Source: Methylobacterium ajmalii (GTDB lineage: Bacteria; Pseudomonadota; Alphaproteobacteria; Rhizobiales; Beijerinckiaceae). From it: 64,000 bases of DNA. Shown here piece after piece: positions 56,531-64,000 of this stretch. A program made the position numbers and the translations under genes. The stretch spans positions 1 to 64,000 of the forward strand of contig NZ_JACWCT010000066.1 of NCBI RefSeq assembly GCF_016613415.1, read 5' to 3'. The number at the start of each line of letters is the position of its first letter. Positions within the stretch are counted from its first letter, which is position 1. Below the pieces are notes generated by a model that was not told the origin of the DNA, did no database searches, and worked only from the letters and a program-made list of their open reading frames with translations.

Positions 56531-58273
56531 ATGGCGAGGGCGGTAAGCAAGTCTTGGGTCGGATCCCGGAGCCGGTCTCGCAGCCGGAGCAAGTCCTGGG
56601 GTAAGGGCGAGTTATATGAAACCCTCTGCCTGCTGATCATCGGCGCCGGCTGCTACCTCATCGGCAGCGTCCTGGGCATCTTCGAGGTCGTGATCGCTTT
56701 CTCGCTGCGGCACGGCCTGCTCGACCTCGTCATGCTGGCCGGCTGCATGGGCATCGCGCTGTTCGGGGCGATCATCCGCAAGTCGCTGACGCTGCGCCGC
56801 ACGATGCTGGAGCGCGACGCGGCGGCCAGGCAGGCCGAGGCGATCGCGCGCCACGACGCCCTGACGGGTCTGACCAACCGGCGCCACTTCGTCGAGGCGG
56901 TGGAGAGGGCGCGGGAGCGGATGGGCGAGGGCGAGCGCGCCGCGGTGTTCCTGATCGACCTCGACCGCTTCAAGCCCGTCAACGACCTCTACGGCCACGC
57001 CGCCGGCAACGCGGTCCTGTGCACGGTGGCCGACCGCCTCCAGGAGCTGCTGCCGGCCGGCGGCATGGCCGCGCGCCTGGGCGGCGACGAGTTCGCCCTG
57101 CTTGTGCCGTTCATGGGTAGCCTCGAGACCATCAAGCGGCTGGCCCAGCAGGCGATCGCGAGCCTCACCACGCCGATCGGCTGGAACGACGGCGAGGTCA
57201 AGATCGGCGCGACCATCGGCATCGCCCTCGTCACCGCCGAGCACGATGCGGATGCGCTCCTGCACGCGGCCGACCTGGCGATGTACCAGGGCAAGCGCGA
57301 GGGCCGCGGTACCTTCCGGGTGTTCGAGGACGCCATGGACACCGAGCTGCGCGAGCGGGCGGCGCTCGAGGCGGAGCTGCGCGAGGCCGTCGAGCGCGGC
57401 GAGATCGAGCCGTTCTACCAGCCGGTCGTCGCGCTGCCGGGGCGCGACTGCGTCGGCTTCGAGGTGCTGGCGCGCTGGCGCCACCCGACCCGCGGCCTGC
57501 TCGGCCCCGACCAGTTCATCGGGATCGCCGAGGAGACCGGCATGATCGCCGACCTCAGCTACCGGCTGCTGCAGCAGGCGTGCCGGGACGCGGTATCCTG
57601 GCCCTCGCACCTGCAGCTGGCGATCAACATCGCGCCCCAGCAGTTCCAGGATCGCGGCCTCGCGCAGCGCCTCCTCGGCATCCTGGCCGAGACCGGTTTC
57701 TCGCCCCGGCGCCTGGAGGTCGAGATCACCGAGAGCGCCCTGGTGCAGGATCTCGAGGCGGCGCGCACCACCCTGACGTCGCTGCAGAACCTCGGCGTGC
57801 GCATCGCGCTGGACGATTTCGGCACCGGCTATTCGAGCCTCTACCACCTGCGCGAGCTGAAGTTCGACAAGCTCAAGATCGACCGCTCCTACGTCGACAC
57901 CATCACCCTGAGCGAGGAGCGCGCCAAGCTGGTGGACGCCATCATCAGCCTCGGGCGCAGCCTGGGCCTCGTGACGACGGCCGAGGGCATCGAGACGGAT
58001 GCCAGCGTCGACTGGCTCTCCGGCCAGGGCTGCGACTTCGGCCAGGGCTACCTGTTCGGCAAGCCGATGCCGAAGGAGGAGATCGACACGCTGCTCGAGG
58101 CGGGCGCGGTCCTGCCGCAGGACGCGCCTGCTGTCGCCGCAACAACCTCGTCCAGGGTCAAGGCTTCATCCCAGGACGAGGGCCCGGCCGGGGACAGGGG
58201 TGCCACCAAGCCCGGCGCCCCGTCGATCCCGGACCATGCGATCATCCGGTACGGCCGGGTGCGCGCCGCCTGA
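56531..58273 (+). CDS. GGDEF-EAL bifunctional cyclic-di-GMP enzyme
   Basis: Membrane protein of 580 residues. Two helices (about 30-55 and 62-82) are followed by a diguanylate cyclase domain with an intact GGDEF (184-188) but no RxxD inhibitory site five residues before it, and a phosphodiesterase domain. Its EAL motif reads EVL (311-313), yet N366, E398, D428-D429, K449 and E485 are all present, so both activities are possible. The N-terminus has an Arg-Ser repeat (residues 12-22). The C-terminal 50 residues are low complexity. Confidence 0.93.
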   Translation: MARAVSKSWVGSRSRSRSRSKSWGKGELYETLCLLIIGAGCYLIGSVLGIFEVVIAFSLRHGLLDLVMLAGCMGIALFGAIIRKSLTLRRTMLERDAAARQAEAIARHDALTGLTNRRHFVEAVERARERMGEGERAAVFLIDLDRFKPVNDLYGHAAGNAVLCTVADRLQELLPAGGMAARLGGDEFALLVPFMGSLETIKRLAQQAIASLTTPIGWNDGEVKIGATIGIALVTAEHDADALLHAADLAMYQGKREGRGTFRVFEDAMDTELRERAALEAELREAVERGEIEPFYQPVVALPGRDCVGFEVLARWRHPTRGLLGPDQFIGIAEETGMIADLSYRLLQQACRDAVSWPSHLQLAINIAPQQFQDRGLAQRLLGILAETGFSPRRLEVEITESALVQDLEAARTTLTSLQNLGVRIALDDFGTGYSSLYHLRELKFDKLKIDRSYVDTITLSEERAKLVDAIISLGRSLGLVTTAEGIETDASVDWLSGQGCDFGQGYLFGKPMPKEEIDTLLEAGAVLPQDAPAVAATTSSRVKASSQDEGPAGDRGATKPGAPSIPDHAIIRYGRVRAA

Positions 58274-58315
58274 ATCCGGACGCGGTCTCGCGCCGGGAGA
58301 GGAGGCGGGCGTCGC

Positions 58316-61300
58316 TCAGGCGCGCCGGTCCTCGCAACCGTCCGGCCGGTGGAACCGCGCGAAGCGCTGCGCCAGCACCGGCAGGACCGTGAGGTTCAGG
58401 AGCGTCGAGCTGGCGAGACCGCCGAGGATCACGATCGCCATCGGACCCTCGATCTCGCGACCGGGCTCGCCGGCGCCGAGCGCGAGCGGCAGGAGACCGA
58501 GGCCGGTGACCAGGGAGGTCATCAGGATCGGCACGAGGCGGTCGGCGGCGCCCTCGATCGCCGTGGCGGCGCCCCAGGGCCGGCCCTCGACGAGGACGAG
58601 GTGCTCGTAATGCGCGACCATCATGATCGTGTTGCGCAGCGAGATGCCGAACAGCGTGACGAAGCCGACGACGACCCCGAGGGAGACGAGGCCGCCGGTC
58701 GCGGCCACCGCCAGCACGCCGCCGACGAAGGCGAAGGGCAGGTTGACGAGGATCAGCGCTAGGTTGGCGGGCGACCCGGTGACGACCGCGAGCAGCAGCA
58801 GGATCCCGATCCCGGACAGCCCGGCATAGAGCGCGAGGTCGCGGCGGGCCTGTGCCTGCGCCTCCGCCGCTCCCCCGACGCCGACATAGACGCCCGGCGG
58901 CAGCTTCACTTCGCGGGCGATCTTGCGCTTCACGGCCTCGGTGAACGAGGCGACGTCCCGGCCCTCGACGTTCGCGGTCACCACCCGCACCCGCCGGGCC
59001 CCGTGATGGGCGACGGCGTAGCGCCCGACCGTCTCGTAGACGTCGGCGACCTGCGACAGGCGGATGATGCTGCCCCCGGGGGTGCGAAGCGGCAGGTCGC
59101 CGAGGCTCGACAGCCGCGAGCGGGCGGCCGGATCGAGGACGACCACGACGTTGAACACCGCGTTGCCCTCGTAGGACTGGCCGACCGTGTCGCCCTGGAA
59201 GGCGGTGCGGGCGAGCTCCAGCACCTCGATCGCGTCGAGGCCCCAGTGGCGCAGGTCGGCGGGGCGCAGGGAGAGGTTGATCTGCGGCAGGCCGGCCGGC
59301 GAGCGGAGCTGGATGCCGACGGCACCCCGGACCTCCGCGAGCTCCCGGGCCACGTCCCGGGCCGCCGCCTCGATCCGGTCGAGGTCGGTCCCGTAGACGC
59401 TCACCACCACCGGGGCGGTGAAGCCCGACACCACCTCCTCGATGCGCTCGGTGAGGAAGGTCTTGAGCGAGAAGGTCGCGCCGGGCGTCGCCGCCATCAG
59501 CGCGCGGATCGCGGCCTCGGCCCGCTCCTGGGCCTGCCCGTCGAGATCCGGCGCGAGGTCGATGTGGATCTCGCTCTCGTGCGTCCCGCCGAGGTCGTAG
59601 CCGGCTTCCGCCCGGCCGACCTGCTGGGCGACGGCCCGCACCTCGGGGATCGCCTTCAAGCCCGCCGTGACGTGGCCGCCGAGCCGCAGGGTCTCCTGCA
59701 GGGAGGTGCCCGGGGCGGTCGCCATGTGCAGGATGAAGTGCCCCTCCTTGAGGTCGGGCAGGAAGGCGCCGCCGAAGGACGGCACCGGCACGGCGCTGGC
59801 GAGGACCGCGAGGAGCCCCGCCGCGGCGACGAGGGCCGGGTGCCGCGCCAGGGCCCGCAGCAGCCGGACATAGGCGCCGCGCACCGCCCGGGCGACCGGC
59901 GGCTCCCGCGCCGGCAGGGTCTTGCGCGGCTGGGTCCCGTCCGGCGGGGTTTTGCGCCCCGCGAGCAGCAGGCGCGCCAGGGCCGGGGTGACGGTGAGCG
60001 CCACCACCAGGGAGGCCAGGACCGCCAGGATGTAGGCGAGCGCCAGGGGCCCGAAGAGGCGGCCGGGCACGCCGGTGAGCGCCAGCACCGGCAGGAACAC
60101 CAGCAGCACCGCGAAGGTCGCGTAGGCGACCGAGACCCGGACCTCCAGGATGGCGTCGAGCACCACCCCGGCCTCCGGTCGGGGCGCGGCGAGGCGCCGG
60201 TTCTCCCGCAGGCGGCGCATCGCGTTCTCGACGCCGATCACCGCGTCGTCCACCACCTCGCCGATCGCGATGGCGAGCCCGCCCAGCGTCATCGTGTTGA
60301 GGCTGAGGCCGAAGGCGCCGAGCACCAGGACCGCGCCGATGAGCGAGAGCGGGATCGCCGTCGCGCTGATCAGCGCCGTGCGCCAGTCGAACAGGAAGAC
60401 CACCAGGACCGCGACGACGAGGATCCCGCCGAGCGCCAGGGCCTGGAGGACATGGCCGGTGGCCTGGGCGACGAATTCGGCCGGGCGGAAGAGGTCGTCG
60501 CGCAGGACGATGCCGTCCTTGGCAAGCCCGGGCCGCAGCTCGGCGAGGGCCGCCTCGACCCCGGCCGCGGCCTCGACGGTGTTGGCGCCGTATTGCGCAC
60601 CGATCATCATCAGGACGCCCGGCTTGCCGTCGACCAGGGCGGCGCTGATCGCCGGCTCCGGGCCGTCCACCACGTCGGCGACGTCGCCCAGCACCACGCT
60701 GGCGCCGCCCTCGTTGATCAGCACCGTGCGGGCGACCGCCGCCGGCGTCACCGACTGCCCTTCGGTCTGCAGGGTGATGCGCTGGTTGACCGTGTCGATG
60801 AAGCCGGCGCCGCGCACGCCCGTCGCCTTGCGGCCGGCGGCGAGAACGTCGGCGAGCCCGATGCGGAAGCGGACGAGGTCCTGCGGCCGGACCTGGATGC
60901 GGATCGAGCGGACGTCGCCGCCATAGACCAGCACCTCGCCGACCCCCGGCACGGCGAGCAGGCGCAGGCGCACCCGCCAGTCGGCGACGGTCCGCAGGTC
61001 CATGAGGGAGCGCGAGTCCGAGGTCAGCCCGGCGAGCAGGATCGCGCTCGTCGAGGAGGTGAGCGCCGTCATCGTCGGCGCGGCCACGCCCTGCGGCAGC
61101 CGCCCGGCGACGCCCGCCAGCCGCTCGCCGACGAGCTGGCGCGCCCGATGGATGTCGGTGCCGGCGCGGAACGTCGCGGTCACCACCGAGACGCCCTGGA
61201 TCGCGTTCGACCGCAGGCTCGCGAGGCCGGGCAGGCCGTTGACGGCGCCCTCGACGGCCTGGGTGACCAGCACCTCGACCTGCTCGGGGTTGAGGCCGGG

Positions 61301-61513
61301 CGCCTCGGTCTGCACCGTGACGCTGGGCGGGGCGAATTCCGGGAAGACGTCGTACTTGGCTGAAGTCAGGGCGGCCAGACCGTAGACGACGAGGGCCAGC
61401 GCCAGGGCGACGACGATCCCCGGCCGGCGCACGGCGAACCGCACCAGGGCCGCCTGCAGGCCGGACGGGCCGGCGGGGGCCGGAGGCGGCGCGGCCGCGT
61501 TCGGATCCGTCAT
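58316..61513 (-). CDS. RND efflux transporter, CusA/CzcA (HME) family
   Basis: Proton-driven inner-membrane pump of 1065 residues with twelve helices and two large periplasmic loops. YDVFPEFAPPSVTVQTEAPGLNPEQVE near the N-terminus is typical of heavy-metal RND proteins. The fourth helix reads AIAIGEVVDDAVIGVENAMRRLREN, with acidic residues for proton relay, but differs from the textbook CzcA and CusA versions, so metal specificity is open. The adaptor gene lies immediately upstream; an outer-membrane channel gene is not in the window. Confidence 0.93.
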   Translation of the reverse strand: MTDPNAAAPPPAPAGPSGLQAALVRFAVRRPGIVVALALALVVYGLAALTSAKYDVFPEFAPPSVTVQTEAPGLNPEQVEVLVTQAVEGAVNGLPGLASLRSNAIQGVSVVTATFRAGTDIHRARQLVGERLAGVAGRLPQGVAAPTMTALTSSTSAILLAGLTSDSRSLMDLRTVADWRVRLRLLAVPGVGEVLVYGGDVRSIRIQVRPQDLVRFRIGLADVLAAGRKATGVRGAGFIDTVNQRITLQTEGQSVTPAAVARTVLINEGGASVVLGDVADVVDGPEPAISAALVDGKPGVLMMIGAQYGANTVEAAAGVEAALAELRPGLAKDGIVLRDDLFRPAEFVAQATGHVLQALALGGILVVAVLVVFLFDWRTALISATAIPLSLIGAVLVLGAFGLSLNTMTLGGLAIAIGEVVDDAVIGVENAMRRLRENRRLAAPRPEAGVVLDAILEVRVSVAYATFAVLLVFLPVLALTGVPGRLFGPLALAYILAVLASLVVALTVTPALARLLLAGRKTPPDGTQPRKTLPAREPPVARAVRGAYVRLLRALARHPALVAAAGLLAVLASAVPVPSFGGAFLPDLKEGHFILHMATAPGTSLQETLRLGGHVTAGLKAIPEVRAVAQQVGRAEAGYDLGGTHESEIHIDLAPDLDGQAQERAEAAIRALMAATPGATFSLKTFLTERIEEVVSGFTAPVVVSVYGTDLDRIEAAARDVARELAEVRGAVGIQLRSPAGLPQINLSLRPADLRHWGLDAIEVLELARTAFQGDTVGQSYEGNAVFNVVVVLDPAARSRLSSLGDLPLRTPGGSIIRLSQVADVYETVGRYAVAHHGARRVRVVTANVEGRDVASFTEAVKRKIAREVKLPPGVYVGVGGAAEAQAQARRDLALYAGLSGIGILLLLAVVTGSPANLALILVNLPFAFVGGVLAVAATGGLVSLGVVVGFVTLFGISLRNTIMMVAHYEHLVLVEGRPWGAATAIEGAADRLVPILMTSLVTGLGLLPLALGAGEPGREIEGPMAIVILGGLASSTLLNLTVLPVLAQRFARFHRPDGCEDRRA

Positions 61514-61564
61514 GGTCGCTCGGTCGGGGTCATTCGGACGCCGTCGGGTTCGTCGGACCGCGCA

Positions 61565-62566
61565 TCAATCGTCGTCGGCATCGCCGGAGGCCTGGACCTG
61601 GCCCTTCAGCTCCTCGGTGAGCACGACCTGCGGCCCGGTCACGACGATGTCGATCTCCCCGTCGAGGTCGTCGACCACGTAGCGGTCGGCGGAGACCGCC
61701 GCGTCCGGCTTGAGGGGATGGCGGACGAAGGCGTCGGGTCCGATGCGGCGGTAGATCCAGGCGCGCCCCTGCCAGTGGACCACCGCGCTCTCGGGCACGG
61801 CGATCCCGACCGCCTCCTGCGGCGAGGTCAGGAAGGCCTGCACGCTCATGCCGGGCAGGAGGCCGCTGTCGCCGGCGGCGAGGTAGAGGTAGCCGAGGCC
61901 CTGGATGCGCTGGTCGGCCCGGGTCGCCGGCGAGACGAGGCGCAGGGGCACCCGCTCGCTCTGGGGCGGCACCTCGGCGGAGGCGTCGGCCGGGGGCGGC
62001 TTTGGCGCCTCGCCGGAGGGCAGCGTGACCTGCACCAGGAGGTCGGCGCGTTCGATCAGCCGGGTGACGAGGGGCGCCCGCTCGACGACGGCCCGGCCCA
62101 GCACCGGCCCCCATTCCTGCTGCGCCGTGGCGGCGATGGTCCGCACCTGCGACTCGGCGGCCGCGACCGCCGCCTCGTCGGTGGCGGCGGTACCCTCGAC
62201 CGTCTCGCGCTGGGCGCCCGACACGACCGTGGTGCCGAGGGTGCGCGCCCGGCGCAGGGCCCCGGCCGAGACCTCCGCCCGCGCCCTGGCGGTGCGCAGG
62301 GCGGCGACCGCCCCGGCGTAGCTGTTGGTCAGGTCGGTGACGCGGGCCGGATCGAGCACGCTGCCATAGGCCGGGATCTCGATCCGGTGCGGCTGCCGCG
62401 CGAGGCGGGCGGTGGCGATCCCGATGCGGGCCCGCTCCTCGGGGGTCAGCCGCACGACGACGCGGCCGCCCTCGGACGACACGCGCGCCGGCCCCTGGCC
62501 CTGCGCCGGCACGACCCCGCCGCCCACGCACAAAGCCAGCACCGCGGACCGCATCGCCCGTCGCAT
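61565..62566 (-). CDS. RND efflux periplasmic adaptor (HlyD/CzcB family)
   Basis: A 333-residue membrane-fusion protein with a short signal peptide (1-24). PAYGSVLDPARVTDLTNSYAGAVAALRTARARAEVSAGALRRARTL forms the lipoyl edge and start of the helical hairpin; VPLRLVSPATRADQRIQGLGYLYLAAGDSGLLPGMSVQAFL is the beta-barrel and VAVPESAVVHWQGRAWIYRR-like segment the proximal domain. The lipoyl half-motifs are weak, so this is a divergent member. It lies 51 bases upstream of the pump gene. Confidence 0.88.
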   Translation of the reverse strand: MRRAMRSAVLALCVGGGVVPAQGQGPARVSSEGGRVVVRLTPEERARIGIATARLARQPHRIEIPAYGSVLDPARVTDLTNSYAGAVAALRTARARAEVSAGALRRARTLGTTVVSGAQRETVEGTAATDEAAVAAAESQVRTIAATAQQEWGPVLGRAVVERAPLVTRLIERADLLVQVTLPSGEAPKPPPADASAEVPPQSERVPLRLVSPATRADQRIQGLGYLYLAAGDSGLLPGMSVQAFLTSPQEAVGIAVPESAVVHWQGRAWIYRRIGPDAFVRHPLKPDAAVSADRYVVDDLDGEIDIVVTGPQVVLTEELKGQVQASGDADDD

Positions 62567-62734
62567 CGTCGCGCCTCTCCCGTCCCGGCTCCGCTTCTAA
62601 GCAGACTTGGCTTCGCAGGCCAACGCTTCGTCGGCTTTGAACCTTGTTGTGTCGCAGACTTTTGCCGCAAGACCGCCGGCCGCTTTTTGCGGAGTCTGCC
62701 CGGTGCGGATTCCAGGCCGGGGCAGGGTGGCGCC

Positions 62735-63685
62735 TCAGGGAACGGGCTCGGGGTTGGACCTCGCGCCCGGCGTCACCGACCGCTCGACCCACGCATCCAG
62801 GAGGAGGTGCGGCAGCGTCAGGGCGGCGAGGAGCTGGAGGGTCAGGGCGAGCAGCCGCTCGGGACCGGGCGCCTGCGGGTAGGTCGGCCAGAGGAGGAGG
62901 CCGACGAGGAGCGTGAGCCCGAAGACCGGCAGCGCCAGCACGACCGCCCGACCCATCCGGTCGACGGCCGGGGCGCGGGTGGGGTCGCCGGCGAGCGCCC
63001 GCATGTGGCGCGGCGCGTGCAGGCAGACGAAGTAGAGCCCGAAGGCGCTGAGCGGCGGCAGGACCAGGAAGGCGAGGGCGAGACCGGCGAGCTCGCGGAG
63101 AAGCCGGGGCGCCGGCCGCGCCGCGAGGAGCCAGACGAGCGCGAGGCAAAGCCAGGCCCGGGCGAAGAACCCCCACCAGCCCGGCAGCACAGGCATCGCG
63201 GTGTCGGTCACGACCGCGAAAATGCGGGCAGTGGCCTCGGGCCGGGCCAGTGCCGGGAGCGCGATCGGCAGGCCGCCGCGCACCAGGGCCTCGACCGGGC
63301 GGCCCGGCCCGGCATCCTCGCGGCCGAAATGCAGGACCGAGAGGGCGAGGAATCCCGCCAGGGTCGCCTCGGGGGCGAGCCGCCAGGCGACCAGCACCGC
63401 GGCGGTGAGCGCGAGATAGGGCGCGGCGAAGACCGGGAACCAGGCCCGCCCGAAGCGCGGGCGCAGGAGCGGCTTGGCCACCTCGCCGTCGAGGGCGCCG
63501 TGCGGCACCCCGAGTCCGATGACGAGGACCAGCACGGCGAGCCAGCCCGCCTCCTGCGGCAGCAGGGCGGTCGCGGCGAGGAGGAGGGCGGCGGCGGGGA
63601 GCAGGCAGGACGCCGCCCCCCGCCAGGCGGCGGGCCGCGGCACCGGGGCGCCGGCCACCGCCGGGATCGGGGAGGGCCGGCGCAT
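62735..63685 (-). CDS. blh: Brp/Blh family beta-carotene 15,15'-dioxygenase
   Basis: Membrane enzyme of 316 residues that cleaves beta-carotene into two retinals, the chromophore for rhodopsin. About eight to ten hydrophobic helices are present. The expected iron-binding histidines are visible with family spacing: H62 (VPHGALDGE), H119 (SVLHFGRED), and H223 and H227 (CLHAPRHMR); H293 (LPHLLLD) is also conserved. It begins 9 bases after the rhodopsin stop codon and is clearly in the same operon. Carotenoid-synthesis genes are not in the window. Confidence 0.93.
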   Translation of the reverse strand: MRRPSPIPAVAGAPVPRPAAWRGAASCLLPAAALLLAATALLPQEAGWLAVLVLVIGLGVPHGALDGEVAKPLLRPRFGRAWFPVFAAPYLALTAAVLVAWRLAPEATLAGFLALSVLHFGREDAGPGRPVEALVRGGLPIALPALARPEATARIFAVVTDTAMPVLPGWWGFFARAWLCLALVWLLAARPAPRLLRELAGLALAFLVLPPLSAFGLYFVCLHAPRHMRALAGDPTRAPAVDRMGRAVVLALPVFGLTLLVGLLLWPTYPQAPGPERLLALTLQLLAALTLPHLLLDAWVERSVTPGARSNPEPVP

Positions 63686-63694
63686 CGCGTCCGC

Positions 63695-64000
63695 CTACTC
63701 GGCCGCCGCGAGGTGGGGACGCACCGGGGCGGCCTTGCCCTCGGCGAGGTCGCGCTCGACGCGCTTGGCGGTCTGGACGGTGGCCATCAGGCCGTAGACG
63801 ACCTTGGCCACGAGATCGAGCACCGCGATGATGCCGAGGCCGAGCGCCGGCCCGAGCAGGCCGAGCCCGTCGTCGCCGAACAGCAGCACGACCGGGTAGG
63901 CGAGCCAGATCACCGACAGGAACACGGCGTTGCGCAGGAAGTCGGCCCGGGTGTCGTCCCGCTCGTGGGCGTTCTCCTCGCGCAGCTGCACGAAGATCCC
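63695..64000 (-). CDS. Microbial (type I) rhodopsin, C-terminal part; gene cut by window edge
   Basis: Only the last 101 codons are present. Helix F is FLRNAVFLSVIWLAYPVVLLFG, with the Trp and Tyr-Pro pair that line the retinal pocket. Helix G is LGIIAVLDLVAKVVYGLMAT, with Asp and the Schiff-base Lys in DLVAK. A polar tail follows. The key helix C motif (DTE, DTG, NDQ and so on), which decides pump type, lies outside the window. The next gene, blh, makes its retinal. Bacterial rhodopsin-blh pairs are known, including in Methylobacterium. Confidence 0.93.
   Translation of the reverse strand, partial: GIFVQLREENAHERDDTRADFLRNAVFLSVIWLAYPVVLLFGDDGLGLLGPALGLGIIAVLDLVAKVVYGLMATVQTAKRVERDLAEGKAAPVRPHLAAAE

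Noticed and set aside
57461-57475. EAL domain considered inactive because the motif reads EVL
   Set aside because: The catalytic Glu is kept and the other metal and substrate residues are intact; a changed middle residue is common in active enzymes.

Overview
The window reads as chromosomal DNA of a high-GC alphaproteobacterium, most likely Methylobacterium or a close relative. The evidence is the very GC-rich codon use, a complete soluble NAD-linked formate dehydrogenase operon (fdsGBA-fdhD-fdsD), an aa3 oxidase cluster in alphaproteobacterial order, alphaproteobacterial small families (DUF3126, BTLCP, DUF983) and a microbial rhodopsin next to a Blh retinal synthase. The assignment is from recognition only; no database was searched. 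No phage, insertion-sequence transposase, CRISPR array, rRNA or tRNA was seen.

Layout. 1-7071 holds cofactor and housekeeping genes: cobS (cut by the left edge) divergent from cobT, then a DUF4345 membrane protein, a MaoC hydratase, ung, a UshA-like phosphatase, hemH and ogt. 7072-8686 is repeat-rich around an SDR dehydrogenase. 8629-10856 is groESL with a perfect CIRCE operator. 10935-19420 carries corA, an EamA transporter, a glycosyltransferase and polysaccharide flippase separated by a large palindromic element, a lone glcE, a CpdA-like phosphoesterase and an L,D-transpeptidase. 19421-23462 is a class A penicillin-binding protein plus an unknown exported protein.

23556-30373 (minus strand) is the cytochrome aa3 cluster ctaC-ctaD-ctaB-coxF-ctaG-ctaE-DUF983-SURF1, with strong hairpins in several gaps. 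30696-37866 is a LysR regulator (FdsR-like) and the fds operon, which oxidises formate to CO2 and yields NADH, the final energy step of methylotrophy. 38026-45681 is a mixed block: cysE, DUF3126, small membrane proteins, two tandem transglutaminase-like proteases, cinA-gpt and sfsA. 46357-53878 looks like an accessory catabolic region: hutD, a LysR gene divergent from a two-component flavin monooxygenase (LLM oxygenase plus flavin reductase), facing a polar-amino-acid ABC transporter operon that ends in its own HutC-type GntR regulator. 54139-58273 has a YidB-like protein, an Ig/LysM protein and a GGDEF-EAL protein. 58316-62566 is an RND efflux pump with its adaptor. 62735-64000 is blh and the 3' part of a rhodopsin gene, cut by the right edge.

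The most interesting items are the rhodopsin-blh operon, a 126-bp three-armed palindromic element at 7177-7302 with perfect stems, a palindromic element whose reading frame runs into a flippase gene, the monooxygenase/transporter cluster of unknown substrate, and a phosphatase in which a normally conserved metal-binding His is Tyr.
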